From a virus: a DNA stretch of 64,000 nucleotides. The notes beneath the pieces were generated by a model, which worked only from the letters and a program-made list of their open reading frames with translations, was not told where the DNA came from and did no database searches. Below are positions 42,935 to 51,222 of the stretch, in pieces. The stretch spans positions 1 through 64,000 of the IMG/VR virus record IMGVR_UViG_3300023174_000003; one strand, 5' to 3'. Both the position numbers and the translations under genes were made by a program. Numbering within the stretch: position 1 is the first letter of the stretch; each line of letters starts with the position of its first letter.

Positions 42935-43717
42935 TTATTTGCAACCAACTAGTTCCTTTACCTTCTTAACGGTATTATAACCAACAAACTTACCTTGCTT
43001 CTTGCGTAGCTGTATCGCTTTGCTTGCATTAGAGCCAGCCCTCTGGGACCCATGGACCAATAGTGCAAAGGGCTTAGTGCCAAGGCAATGGCTATCATCA
43101 TGGTCTATCTCTAGGCCTTGGGCCGCTGCCTCTTCCTCTGTGTACACAACGTATGCCCTACGGGTAAAGATATGTTCACGCCCTGGAATCAAGCTGTCAA
43201 GTTGACCGCCTATTGATGCAGTCAAGAAGAAGTTACTTGGTATGTTCTCAGCTTGGTTCAACCACATGTTAAGTGATTTAGTAAATGCATAGAAGGTTTT
43301 ATTAAGACGTTGCCTTGCTACCTCCATCCATGCCATAAGATATTGCTCTGTCCAGAAGTCACCTGACTCATGGACTCTTACAAGATCCTCATCATATGGA
43401 TCAATAGAAGCCAAGATAAGTGCAGCCATATTATCTACGGCATGCTTTGAATCAGTATAGGCTGCATCACGTAATAGATCCCAGTTATACCAACGGGCAT
43501 CACGTACGTTAGGCCTAGTCTCTGCCATAGCAGCAAAGCATCTGTACTCTGCAACGTCTTCAATTAGTGCAGCAAGACTATCATTGATCTTACCTGTGTG
43601 CCGGTCAGCAAATGTTCTGCATACACCAGCGCCAGGACATGCATAGCCAGCAGGTAAACTAAAGATTAGTCTTTTGCTGAGCTTAGCATTACCACGGGAA
43701 AACTTGAGAAGGTTCAT
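42935..43717 (-). CDS. GP88-like phage protein
   Basis: 260 residues. FSLPAGYACPGAGVCRTFAD, then YRCFAAMAETRP and VRVHESGDFWTEQYL, FYAFTKS and the end KAIQLRKKQG match the phage gene product 88 family, with several Cys that may bind metal or an iron-sulphur cluster. Function is unknown; common in large and cyanobacterial phages near replication genes. Behind leader A4. Confidence 0.7.
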   Translation of the reverse strand: MNLLKFSRGNAKLSKRLIFSLPAGYACPGAGVCRTFADRHTGKINDSLAALIEDVAEYRCFAAMAETRPNVRDARWYNWDLLRDAAYTDSKHAVDNMAALILASIDPYDEDLVRVHESGDFWTEQYLMAWMEVARQRLNKTFYAFTKSLNMWLNQAENIPSNFFLTASIGGQLDSLIPGREHIFTRRAYVVYTEEEAAAQGLEIDHDDSHCLGTKPFALLVHGSQRAGSNASKAIQLRKKQGKFVGYNTVKKVKELVGCK

Positions 43718-43741
43718 TGTTCAGTTGAATGTGAGTTGGAT

Positions 43742-43767
43742 AGCAGTTTAACGTCATGCTTAGGACG
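43742..43767 (-). promoter_or_regulatory. Leader A4
   Basis: Minus strand: CGTCCTA, stem AGCA, loop TGACGTTAAAC, stem TGCT. The AGCA/TGCT pair replaces GGCA/TGCC of other copies (compensated change). 24 nt before the GP88-like ATG. Confidence 0.75.
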
Positions 43768-43786
43768 CGGTAAAACCTACATTGGC

Positions 43787-43981
43787 CTATGCTAAGAGTT
43801 CCATTAGGAATAACAGACGTTTGTTGCAGGCTTCTGATAGCTTGATCTGTTCCTCGGTCATAGGAGTCTGTTGATTGTACAGTGATTCACCTATGTCACC
43901 CATAAGCTTTACATTAGTTAACTTCTTGCGCAGCCTTGCTTTTTCGGCTTGGCTTAGTCGCTGGTACAGAGGCAGCATCAT
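43787..43981 (-). CDS. Hypothetical protein, 64 aa
   Basis: Helical, basic N-terminus. Overlaps the upstream zinc-ribbon gene by ~68 nt in another frame, so the start may be the internal Met at residue 27 (MGDIGESLY). Unknown function. Confidence 0.4.
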   Translation of the reverse strand: MMLPLYQRLSQAEKARLRKKLTNVKLMGDIGESLYNQQTPMTEEQIKLSEACNKRLLFLMELLA

Positions 43982-44201
43982 GTGAGTTCAGTTGATTGGT
44001 GAGTTGTTTAATACCAGTTACAAAATAAGCATAGTCCCTAGTTTCTGTAATGATTGTAAGTTTGTCACATACATTACATATACCAGTCCAGCATGATGAA
44101 CATCCTACAGAATACACACCATACTTATCGCCACAATCACTGCATGTTACATAGGCATCTTTTAGTTTTTTAATGAGTTGTTTGATTTGTTTCTTGGTCA
44201 T
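43914..44201 (-). CDS. Small zinc-ribbon protein
   Basis: 95 residues from ATG 44201 (MTKKQIKQL). CSDCGDKYG...CSSCWTG-CNVC gives three CxxC pairs, probably two zinc sites. Basic helix at the start. Likely nucleic-acid or protein binding. Start overlaps the upstream gene. Confidence 0.6.
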   Translation of the reverse strand: MTKKQIKQLIKKLKDAYVTCSDCGDKYGVYSVGCSSCWTGICNVCDKLTIITETRDYAYFVTGIKQLTNQLNSHDAASVPATKPSRKSKAAQEVN

Positions 44202-44548
44202 GTCACATGCCTCCATGCTTTACGTAGAATGATTCGGTTAATAGTAGCAGAAGATAACCCATATTTTTCTGCAATTGTTTTTTGCATTATTCCTGTACGT
44301 GCCAAGGTACGGATGTCACGTACGTTATTCTCAGTAAGAATTGCATTTTGATTTGCAGATCCTACATTCTTTATGGCACCCTTGGACCCAAGCTTAGGAC
44401 CAGGCTTGTTGATTGCATAGGTACAAATGGTTTTAAACCTGGTACCACAATCCAAACATCTACGATACTGCCACATCTGATCAATGTGATCTTGATGTTG
44501 AGTGCAGGTAACCCTTGTGTTTTTGCTACGGCAGTTACGACACTTCAC
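44198..44548 (-). CDS. NrdR-like zinc ribbon fused to HTH, copy 1
   Basis: 116 residues. CRNCRSKNTRV...YRRCLDCGTRFKT (residues 3-41) is the zinc ribbon seen at the start of NrdR regulators, but instead of the ATP-cone there is a resolvase-type HTH (ENNVRDIRTLARTGIMQKTIAEKYGLSSATINRI). A short DNA-binding protein; regulator or part of a nuclease family without the cutting domain. Confidence 0.65.
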   Translation of the reverse strand: MKCRNCRSKNTRVTCTQHQDHIDQMWQYRRCLDCGTRFKTICTYAINKPGPKLGSKGAIKNVGSANQNAILTENNVRDIRTLARTGIMQKTIAEKYGLSSATINRIILRKAWRHVT

Positions 44549-45032
44549 TGTACTCTCCTACTTTTGCATAACATGCACAATCTTTTCCATCAAGCTCAGT
44601 GAATCCCATGGTGCACTTACGTTCCCAGTGAACACAGCCTGCTGAATAACAACGTGATACTTTATATATTTTTGTTCCATCTTTCTTTTTCATTTTATCT
44701 TTTGTCCATAAAACATTACGGACTATCTTACCTACAGTAGAACGATGGATGCCTAGCTCAACAGCTAGTGCCTTTTGATTCTCACCATTACTTACGCGTT
44801 CTCTAATTTGTGTAGCTAACTCAAATGTAAGTGGTGAATATTGTCTAGGCATTTTATATTCTTCTGGCAAATAACCAATAGTCTGATGTGTTTCCCCTGG
44901 TAATTGATAAGTAGAAAAACGTTGTTGACAGTAAGCACATAGTCGTGATCTCATAATGACACCACTAGAATGATGGTTGGCACGTAGTGTTGTGCAGTGA
45001 TCGTGATCACAGCAAGGACATTTAATAGTCAT
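44535..45032 (-). CDS. NrdR-like zinc ribbon fused to HTH, copy 2
   Basis: 165 residues from ATG 45032 (MTIKCPCCDHD). CPCC...RSRLCAYCQQRFSTY forms the ribbon; then an HTH (NGENQKALAVELGIHRSTVGKI). A C-terminal Cys/Trp segment (SAGCVHWERKC...CACYAK) is extra and may bind another metal. Paralogue of the next gene, sharing order and spacing. Likely DNA-binding. Confidence 0.65.
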   Translation of the reverse strand: MTIKCPCCDHDHCTTLRANHHSSGVIMRSRLCAYCQQRFSTYQLPGETHQTIGYLPEEYKMPRQYSPLTFELATQIRERVSNGENQKALAVELGIHRSTVGKIVRNVLWTKDKMKKKDGTKIYKVSRCYSAGCVHWERKCTMGFTELDGKDCACYAKVGEYSEVS

Positions 45033-45216
45033 TGTTTTCAGTAGCAGAAAGAACTTGTTTGGCAAGCGGAATGTTTAATGCTATGCGTAGTGTGTCATTT
45101 TCAAATGCCAACATGCGCACCATGTCTACTGTGGTAATTTCACAAGTAGGAAATCGACTATACATTATTCCCGCAATTTCAAAATATGCGGTGCGGTAAT
45201 CCATTTCTTCAGTCAT
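45022..45216 (-). CDS. Small acidic protein, 64 aa
   Basis: Not recognised; starts MTEEMDYRT. Overlaps the downstream ribbon-HTH gene by 11 nt. At the left edge of the GC-rich cassette. Unknown function. Confidence 0.5.
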   Translation of the reverse strand: MTEEMDYRTAYFEIAGIMYSRFPTCEITTVDMVRMLAFENDTLRIALNIPLAKQVLSATENNDY

Positions 45217-45221
45217 AGTAC

Positions 45222-45473
45222 CTACAGCTCCTCAGAGTATTCAGTAAAAAATTCAAAAGCAATAGATTGTTTGTTGTTATTAAGTTCTATGGAAAAAAAA
45301 GAACAGGCAAGAAAAGAAAGTAACACATGAATTCCACCAGAAGCAAAGAATTGATATGTAGGATTTTGATACTTTACCCAGAGCAATGAGGTATTCTTGG
45401 CAATACCAAACTGCCAAAGGCGATCTACATTGCCATCATCCCAAACTTTTTTATCGTATTGAAAAAGTTTCAT
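45222..45473 (-). CDS. Hypothetical protein, 83 aa
   Basis: ATG 45473 chosen because the upstream gene stops immediately before it (TGA-A-ATG). AT-rich codons, unlike the GC-rich genes to the right. Aromatic and strand-rich. Unknown function. Confidence 0.5.
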   Translation of the reverse strand: MKLFQYDKKVWDDGNVDRLWQFGIAKNTSLLWVKYQNPTYQFFASGGIHVLLSFLACSFFSIELNNNKQSIAFEFFTEYSEEL

Positions 45474-45474
45474 T

Positions 45475-45708
45475 TCAGTTGGTACCCTCCAGTTCGTCGG
45501 CGATGTCGAGCAGGCCAGTGCGTACACATTCCTCAGCTTCCCACACTCCTCTTTCGTAATCATTTAGATAAGAACGAAGCGTCTTTGGCGGCACTATTTG
45601 ATCAGCAGCAGCACGTAGGGCGGTTGCCAGTGCAGGACCAGCTAGGTCATTGTTGGTGCTGTAGTATGCTTTACGCACCGCTTGCGCTGCGGGGGAAAGT
45701 TCAGTCAT
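45475..45708 (-). CDS. GC-rich cassette protein, 77 aa
   Basis: From ATG 45708 (MTELSPAAQAV). Helical Ala/Leu-rich. First gene (left end) of the ~2.3-kb GC-rich set with codon use unlike the rest of the window. Overlaps its upstream neighbour. Unknown function. Confidence 0.55.
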   Translation of the reverse strand: MTELSPAAQAVRKAYYSTNNDLAGPALATALRAAADQIVPPKTLRSYLNDYERGVWEAEECVRTGLLDIADELEGTN

Positions 45709-45886
45709 GGACGGTGGCCTCATATCCTTCAGCCATTAGCGATGCTGACAATGCCATTGCTAATTGCTTGGTGTACCGCTTTGTGCCGCCAGCGACCATA
45801 TCGGTCACGGTCCAGCGTGTGTGGTTTGTCCAGACGACAATGCGCTCATTGCCTTTCTGAAAGAAGACTGATCGGGGCTTACTCAT
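45701..45886 (-). CDS. GC-rich cassette protein, 61 aa
   Basis: From ATG 45886 (MSKPRSVFFQK). Strand-rich, basic. Overlaps neighbours on both sides by 8 nt, typical of a tight phage operon. Unknown function. Confidence 0.5.
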   Translation of the reverse strand: MSKPRSVFFQKGNERIVVWTNHTRWTVTDMVAGGTKRYTKQLAMALSASLMAEGYEATVHD

Positions 45887-46214
45887 TGGTGGTCTCGGGA
45901 ATGGGTTGGTACTGTGGCAGCCATTGGCCGTGCTTGTCGGTAAAGCCAGCCTCATACAGGAACTGTTTAGCGGCGATGGCGTCACCGGCCATAGCACGTT
46001 CCATCAGGGTTGGAGCGGTAATGGCGTCTGCCATGTCTTCAAGGGTGCTGGCTGGAACGGCATAGAACGATTCCATGTCGTCGTATTGGGCCTCGGTATC
46101 GGCTAGGTGGCGCAGAACAGCGGCAATGCCGTGATGAATGCTGTATCCCTCGTAAGAGCTGGCAGCTTGCTCAAACTCGTCAACTAGGCGTTGGGCGCGA
46201 GAGTCGCTAGTCAC
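45879..46214 (-). CDS. GC-rich cassette protein, 111 aa
   Basis: Helical, Ala-rich (MERAMAGDAIAAKQFLYEAGF), hydrophilic. 4-nt overlap (ATGA) with the upstream gene. Unknown function. Confidence 0.55.
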   Translation of the reverse strand: MTSDSRAQRLVDEFEQAASSYEGYSIHHGIAAVLRHLADTEAQYDDMESFYAVPASTLEDMADAITAPTLMERAMAGDAIAAKQFLYEAGFTDKHGQWLPQYQPIPETTNE

Positions 46215-46678
46215 GGGGCCTCGGGGATGTATAGGGCGTTGGCTGGTAGCCAGTGGGTGTAGTCATACATCTCAGCTCTTGTTCTAGTTCGGATGTAGAT
46301 CCAACGCCACATCTGTCCATCGTTATCCCATAACCAACAGTAACCATCTTTGTTAACATCTTTTGGACCGGGCAATCTGCTGTCAAATGGAATAGGAAAA
46401 AACTCATCCGTGGGCTCCACCGGATCCTCAGTCATGGCTGCTCCCCAGCGGAGATGATTGGTGATCTTGTTGCGACGTTTCTGCGTCTGCCAGACGAGCG
46501 TGAGGTAAGCGTTTATGACAGAAGCGGCAAGTAGGCGATCTTTCATGTCAAAGCAAGCATCTTTTGATGCGTACCTGAGAGCGTGCTCCAAGTCAATAAG
46601 TCTGTCTCCAGGGATGGGCCACGCTGTTCCGTCAAAGTGAACGAACGGGCTACCATCGGGAATGGTGATGTCAGTCAT
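46211..46678 (-). CDS. GC-rich cassette protein, 155 aa
   Basis: N-terminal strand (SPFVHFDGTAWPIPGD), a helix, then a Trp-rich C-terminus (GYCWLWDNDGQMWRWIYI, HWLPANALYIPEAP) like short phage proteins that display a value-plus-unit pattern. No known domain. Starts on the last base of the upstream stop. Confidence 0.5.
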   Translation of the reverse strand: MTDITIPDGSPFVHFDGTAWPIPGDRLIDLEHALRYASKDACFDMKDRLLAASVINAYLTLVWQTQKRRNKITNHLRWGAAMTEDPVEPTDEFFPIPFDSRLPGPKDVNKDGYCWLWDNDGQMWRWIYIRTRTRAEMYDYTHWLPANALYIPEAP

Positions 46679-47202
46679 TAGATCTCCTCTCCAGTGTTGT
46701 TGGCAAGTGAACTATCTGGTTTGACCGGATAGTTGCCCCAGCGGGCAAGTACAGCGCGGGCGTAGTCGAGGGCGCCTGTGTTCAAGCTGACACGGAATAT
46801 GCCAGGCTTGACTTGGCCGCCAGTTGCATCACTGCAGACTTTGGCTGCGTAGCTGAACTCATCCAGCATTGTTTCGGGCATTAGTTTTAGCAGCTCTTCA
46901 TCAGTCGGCACCACCGGCTCGGGCAACTTGTAAGGCAAACTTACAGGTCGCTTGGCCAAGTTGTAACAACGGCGGCCAAAATCCACAAGATCGCTGTCAA
47001 ATGTGGGACCGTGGATTGACCAAGCCAATCGCAACAGCTCTTCATCAGTCGGCACCACCGGCTCGGGTTGGGCTAGGACAGCGCGGGCATCCTCGACGGA
47101 CTGAAACAGCGCCTGTTCATGGTGGTCGGGCCACTTCCCGCCATGTTCTTCATACGCCTCCACCAGTCGCTGTAGTTCGGAGCGGTAGTCGGGGTTAGTC
47201 AT
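46678..47202 (-). CDS. Repeat-containing protein, 174 aa
   Basis: Contains EPVVPTDEELL twice (near residues 47 and 97), encoded by 33 identical bases at about 46892-46924 and 47038-47070. Acidic, helical between. Repeats may be degenerate modules or recombination scars. No known function. Confidence 0.55.
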   Translation of the reverse strand: MTNPDYRSELQRLVEAYEEHGGKWPDHHEQALFQSVEDARAVLAQPEPVVPTDEELLRLAWSIHGPTFDSDLVDFGRRCYNLAKRPVSLPYKLPEPVVPTDEELLKLMPETMLDEFSYAAKVCSDATGGQVKPGIFRVSLNTGALDYARAVLARWGNYPVKPDSSLANNTGEEI

Positions 47203-47437
47203 TGAGGGCCTCCAGTGCGCGGCGGATGGTGTCCATTGCAGTGTCGTCCAAGTAAGGCTTGTTGCTGTTGACCAATGCCAGCGCCTGCTCCTTCAAACTC
47301 GGCGGCTCAGCCAGGGCGGCGCGGGCGCGGCACAAAAGAGGACCGCACTCTTGATAAGTCAGGGGTAGTGATTTAACTACTACTTTTGCCTCTAGCGTTG
47401 CGCAAAGCTCAGCGCACAGGGCGCGGAAGTCAGTCAT
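47195..47437 (-). CDS. RALEALND-tail protein, 80 aa
   Basis: From ATG 47437 (MTDFRALCAELC). Ends DTIRRALEALND, the same end as the upstream gene. The repeat of ~33 bases spanning stop and next start (47201-47232 and 47435-47467) flanks this gene, so it may be an unequal duplication. Unknown function. Confidence 0.55.
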   Translation of the reverse strand: MTDFRALCAELCATLEAKVVVKSLPLTYQECGPLLCRARAALAEPPSLKEQALALVNSNKPYLDDTAMDTIRRALEALND

Positions 47438-47786
47438 TGAGGGCCTCCAGTGCGCGGCGGATGGTGTCGTAGGTGGTGTCGTCAATCTTGTCTCTGTCGT
47501 AAGCATCAGCAAGCTCGTGAAGCGCCTGCTCCTTCAAGTTTGGCGGCTTGGGGCGGCGGGCGGCGCGGAGCCTGTCGGACGCCGGCTCATAACCTGGGTG
47601 GTAGATGTGCTTGTCAATCCACTCACAACACGCCTCCAGCTCCTGGTCGGCACCCCATTGGGAAGCTTTAGTAATAGCTTCTCTAAATGTTTTTGAATTT
47701 AGGAGGTTGTGAGTAGGATCAGTCTTAAACTGATTCCAGATTGAATCCACCAGCTCAGGCGGTGGGGTGATTGGGTCGTTAGTCAT
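47430..47786 (-). CDS. RALEALND-tail protein, 118 aa
   Basis: Helical N-terminus (ELVDSIWNQFKTDPT), then a stretch (LKEQALHELADAYDRDKIDD) related to the downstream gene and the shared ending RALEALND. First gene of the GC-rich cassette; a 86-nt leader upstream includes hairpins TAAGTA/TACTTA and GTTAG/CTAAC. Confidence 0.55.
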   Translation of the reverse strand: MTNDPITPPPELVDSIWNQFKTDPTHNLLNSKTFREAITKASQWGADQELEACCEWIDKHIYHPGYEPASDRLRAARRPKPPNLKEQALHELADAYDRDKIDDTTYDTIRRALEALND

Positions 47787-47872
47787 TAGATTTATTTGAT
47801 TTGAGTAAGGTGGATAAGCTGGACTTACATAAGTAAATACTTAATGCCAGCACAATATAACGTTAGTATTAT

Positions 47873-48202
47873 CTAACACCCATAGTAGTCAAGTATTAGC
47901 TCAGCCAACTTAATGGCTAATACTTTAGATGGGATAGTAAGTATTGAGCTTAATCCCCATTTACTGGTAGCTTCTTTTACTTTTTCTTGGTAGTTCAAGT
48001 CAATACCACTATCATCAAAATTAATTATTAACTTAGCAATGTATGATGTTGTTGTTTCATCATCTTCAGGAAGTTCAATGTCATGGGTCACAGTAACTGA
48101 ACTTGCAATTACCTTAGGTTCTGGTTGTGATAGTTCTTCTGCCCATGATGTAAATGGTTTGCCGTTCAAGAAAACTTTATTAGCTGGTTGTTGGAGTGCC
48201 AT
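47873..48202 (-). CDS. Hypothetical protein, 109 aa
   Basis: From ATG 48202 (MALQQPANKV). AT-rich codons again. Mixed strands, then helix. Overlaps upstream gene end. Unknown function. Confidence 0.55.
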   Translation of the reverse strand: MALQQPANKVFLNGKPFTSWAEELSQPEPKVIASSVTVTHDIELPEDDETTTSYIAKLIINFDDSGIDLNYQEKVKEATSKWGLSSILTIPSKVLAIKLAELILDYYGC

Positions 48203-48204
48203 GA

Positions 48205-48507
48205 TCAATAGATGTCGTTAGTGGGAGTAAGTTCTAGATCTGAGGACAGAAGCATAATGCCTGCCTCAGCAATAAGCTTGCGAGTTGCATCTTGTCCAAA
48301 AAATTTAAGTAGATCTTGCAACATACTTTTTTTATCATCTGTGTATCCAGTTTCAAATATCAATGCACAAAGGGTAAGCAATTTAGCAACAGGTAGTTGT
48401 CCTATTATTTCATCAGCAGCCAATGGAATTAGATCATCCCATTTGTCCTCAGGTATTGCAGCATACAATGCATCAACTTGTTCTTGATAGTCAGCAGAAA
48501 TTTCCAT
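48205..48507 (-). CDS. Hypothetical helical protein, 100 aa
   Basis: Acidic helices. Preceded by a strong leader hairpin (48544-48570). Stop lies 2 nt before the next start. Unknown function. Confidence 0.55.
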   Translation of the reverse strand: MEISADYQEQVDALYAAIPEDKWDDLIPLAADEIIGQLPVAKLLTLCALIFETGYTDDKKSMLQDLLKFFGQDATRKLIAEAGIMLLSSDLELTPTNDIY

Positions 48508-48543
48508 GGTGTTGAATGAATGGACAAGGATAGTGTAGTGGAA

Positions 48544-48570
48544 CTAAGGCCAGTGGTTAGCTGACCTTAG
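48544..48570 (-). promoter_or_regulatory. Leader hairpin for the 48205-48507 gene
   Basis: Minus strand CTAAGGTCAG-ctaacca-CTGGCCTTAG, a 10-bp stem with one G-U pair, 36 nt before the ATG. Same location type as leaders A-C but sequence unrelated. Confidence 0.55.
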
Positions 48571-48582
48571 CTTTATTTAATG

Positions 48583-48948
48583 TTATGTTACAGGCGTAGC
48601 TTGAGTCTCATGAGTCTCACCCATCATGCCATTCTCCTTGAGGCGATCAAGCATTTGACACATGATCGTTGCATGCTCATGGGTTTTATCCATAAATGCC
48701 TGAGCACGGGCAGCTGATATAGTATGGACTGTACCGTTGGCTTCTACATAAGCCCAACTTCCGTCAGGCTGTGGCTGCCCCTGGAGCGCAAGCCGTTCTG
48801 AGTTACGTACATAACGTAGCTCTAGATTGTGACGGTCAGTTAATCCTTCGTTATCAATCCAGGTTGCACCTAGGTTATAACGTTTGTCATCATCCATGTA
48901 GGCATGGACTTGTGGAATGAGGCCAGTAAAGCAAGATAAAATTGACAT
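48583..48948 (-). CDS. Hypothetical protein, 121 aa
   Basis: Not recognised. C-terminal helix rich in Met and His. Behind a two-part leader hairpin 24 nt upstream. Unknown function. Confidence 0.5.
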   Translation of the reverse strand: MSILSCFTGLIPQVHAYMDDDKRYNLGATWIDNEGLTDRHNLELRYVRNSERLALQGQPQPDGSWAYVEANGTVHTISAARAQAFMDKTHEHATIMCQMLDRLKENGMMGETHETQATPVT

Positions 48949-48972
48949 GAGTTAAGTGCAGTGGAATGTCTG

Positions 48973-49002
48973 GGGCTTACGTCAGGTTGGCGCTGACTGC
49001 CC
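48973..49002 (-). promoter_or_regulatory. Leader hairpin for the 48583-48948 gene
   Basis: Minus strand GGGC, then GTCAG-cgccaac-CTGAC, then GCCC: a two-part stem. 24 nt before the ATG, the same spacing as family A, with a C/A/T-rich unstructured spacer and no Shine-Dalgarno, but loop sequence differs. Confidence 0.5.
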
Positions 49003-49011
49003 AATGGTTGG

Positions 49012-50715
49012 TCAGTTAGATACTAGGTCCTTCTCACGGATCTGTAAAGCTTCTTGGAATATACCTTGATATTTCTCACGTTCTATAGATGTCAATGATC
49101 TGTTACTTGGTCCTGCAATCTGTTCTACATGCATGGTGCCATTGGATACCTTGAGTTGTATTGTGAATACAGGCTTGTTGTCAACCATACATAAGACAAT
49201 GAATTGTTTCTTAGCTTTTATAAGATTGGCATATGTTGATGATGCACCTACACAATTACGTACTGCTTGCCCCCATTGTGCAAGCTGATGAGTATCTATG
49301 GGTTGAATGAATGTCCAGATCTCATCAGCAAGTTTTACTTTGACAGGAACAGGGAATAAATCCTGTGGTAGTTTTTGGTTTGGGTTACTTATCTTCCAGG
49401 CTTCTGCTTGTACATGATCATGGAACTCAGTGTAACGCCAACGCCTAGGCGGAGTAAGTTCTTTACCTGCAGCTAATACATTATTAATCATGTCCATTGT
49501 ATCTCTAAATAAATAGAATGTAAGCATATAACAATTCAGTTGATTATCTTTATGCCTATTACTTGGCTTTTCATCTTCTATATATTTGTTTAGCATATTA
49601 AATAATGATGCCACTGGTAGGTTGGTTGCTAGCCATTTCTTTGCTAACGAATCAGTTTTATAATAAGCGATTGAATGGATACGGCCAATAGATAAAAACA
49701 TATTGGTTTGTATTCCAGTCTGTAAATAATCCATAGGGCAGTCAGGATATATATCAAGGATATCTAGAATCCAAGCCAAAGTATGTATAAGTTTTTTGTG
49801 TATAGAACTAATTTCTTTCTTGGACTTAGTGGCTGGATCATTGAACGTATTAATAATTAATTGACATTGCTCATTGATGTAACGTTTAAACCATGGCTTA
49901 CCAAGTTTCTCTTGCATAACAGTAAATGATCTATCTAAATTTTGGGTATACCGTAGCCTTAGTATTTCTATATACAATTCAAAGCTAGGCACAATGTTTT
50001 GATTCTTTGGTATTGATGTATGATGTAATTCTAATAGTTCATGGTAATTATTTTTAGCCGTATCTATTCTGTCCCATACACCACCATCAGTATAAGTAGG
50101 TATTGAATTTATAATGGCTTCTCTGAATGGTTGTATTACACTTGGTCTTATCTCTTTACCTTTTGTATTGTATCCTTTGAAGTTACCATGTTCCCAATAG
50201 TGTGATTGACATCCATTAGATATATCTTCTGCTGTTACAAACTTTGTATAGACATTGAACTCTATGCGTCCATACTTTTTGATAGTAGTATCTTTTCTAT
50301 TTATGTCTCTAATGTATACCTGTTTGCATGTAGTTTCTGTATTCTTAAATGCATAAGTAAACCCATAGATATAATCTTCACCTGGGTTAGGTAACCATGC
50401 TGCAATCCACAAGGATTCGTAGTGGTACACAACAGCTTTAAGTTTTGTTGTGGCTACCATATCTTTATCATATGTAACACGACTAAAAGTATGATAGCGA
50501 TATGGAACTTCTTCTTGGTTAATAGCAATTATTGCTGCAAGTAAATTGCTAGGCATAACAATGTGTGCAGGGATAATATCATTAGGCAAGCCAAGATGAA
50601 AGCGTGGTTTCTTAGGCTTGCTTACAGGAGTAGTAGCAGCTTTAGCCAAAGCTTTTAACTTTGGATCATAAGCTAATAGTTCTGTGCGCAGGTTGGCGGG
50701 TAGTTGGAATTGCAT
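49012..50715 (-). CDS. PcfJ-like protein
   Basis: 567 residues. The C-terminal ~100 residues (HQLAQWGQAVRNCVGASSTYANLIKAKKQFIVL...PVFTIQLKV...HVEQIAGPSN) match the PcfJ domain first described on conjugative plasmids and often found in phages, with unknown role; the conserved NCVG Cys and Gln are present. N-terminal 450 residues are large and unassigned. Behind leader A5. Confidence 0.65.
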   Translation of the reverse strand: MQFQLPANLRTELLAYDPKLKALAKAATTPVSKPKKPRFHLGLPNDIIPAHIVMPSNLLAAIIAINQEEVPYRYHTFSRVTYDKDMVATTKLKAVVYHYESLWIAAWLPNPGEDYIYGFTYAFKNTETTCKQVYIRDINRKDTTIKKYGRIEFNVYTKFVTAEDISNGCQSHYWEHGNFKGYNTKGKEIRPSVIQPFREAIINSIPTYTDGGVWDRIDTAKNNYHELLELHHTSIPKNQNIVPSFELYIEILRLRYTQNLDRSFTVMQEKLGKPWFKRYINEQCQLIINTFNDPATKSKKEISSIHKKLIHTLAWILDILDIYPDCPMDYLQTGIQTNMFLSIGRIHSIAYYKTDSLAKKWLATNLPVASLFNMLNKYIEDEKPSNRHKDNQLNCYMLTFYLFRDTMDMINNVLAAGKELTPPRRWRYTEFHDHVQAEAWKISNPNQKLPQDLFPVPVKVKLADEIWTFIQPIDTHQLAQWGQAVRNCVGASSTYANLIKAKKQFIVLCMVDNKPVFTIQLKVSNGTMHVEQIAGPSNRSLTSIEREKYQGIFQEALQIREKDLVSN

Positions 50716-50738
50716 GTGAGTGAATAATGAGTGGGATG

Positions 50739-50767
50739 CAGGCAGTTTAACGTCATGCCTGAGGACG
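50739..50767 (-). promoter_or_regulatory. Leader A5
   Basis: Minus strand: CGTCCT, stem CAGGCA, loop TGACGTTAAAC, stem TGCCTG. 23 nt before the PcfJ-like ATG; the spacer is C/A/T-rich without Shine-Dalgarno. Confidence 0.75.
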
Positions 50768-50772
50768 TGGAC

Positions 50773-50934
50773 CTAGTCGTATTCGATACCGAATTGCACC
50801 CGTTCTTGGTACGTAGTATGGAACTTGGTTAGCTTAGGTAAGCGCTTAGCAAATCCAAAGGCTAGGTATATGCGTCCCCGTGGTCCACGGAAGACAAGAT
50901 ACCAAGGCCTGAACTCAATAATGAATCCAATCAT
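50773..50934 (-). CDS. Small basic protein, 53 aa
   Basis: From ATG 50934 (MIGFIIEF), 4 nt after the upstream stop. Aromatic and basic (LVFRGPRGRIY). Could bind nucleic acid. Stop is 5 nt before leader A5. Confidence 0.5.
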   Translation of the reverse strand: MIGFIIEFRPWYLVFRGPRGRIYLAFGFAKRLPKLTKFHTTYQERVQFGIEYD

Positions 50935-50938
50935 TCCG

Positions 50939-51220
50939 TTAGATCTCCGATAGGTCGACATCGATCCAGTCAATGTCTTGTTCACGTACCCATGCTACTA
51001 ACTCACTGAACGCAACTTTGTTATCAGTGGTTTCAAGTTTGTCTGGGTCAGTGGGAGGTTGGACCTCTACAACAAAGTTAGCATGGCATAGGCCAGGCTT
51101 GAACTCTGCTGGTTCCTCCCACGTGGCAGGACTTACCTGGATCCTATCATCAATCCATGCTTCCACATAAACGAAGTACTCGCCATCTAATGGAATGACA
51201 TCAATGTTCTCAATGATCAT
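50939..51220 (-). CDS. Acidic hypothetical protein, 93 aa
   Basis: Strand-rich and acidic, ends DIDWIDVDLSEI. Shares NKVAFSEL with the 52280 gene (NKVVFSEL), suggesting a paralogous C-terminal part. Unknown function. Confidence 0.5.
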   Translation of the reverse strand: MIIENIDVIPLDGEYFVYVEAWIDDRIQVSPATWEEPAEFKPGLCHANFVVEVQPPTDPDKLETTDNKVAFSELVAWVREQDIDWIDVDLSEI

Positions 51221-51222
51221 GA

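Noticed and set aside
50716-50771. Leader peptide MTLNC... encoded from the AUG in the family A loop
   Set aside because: The AUG is absent in A1 and the divergent copy, the reading frame differs between copies, and stem compensation fits RNA structure better.
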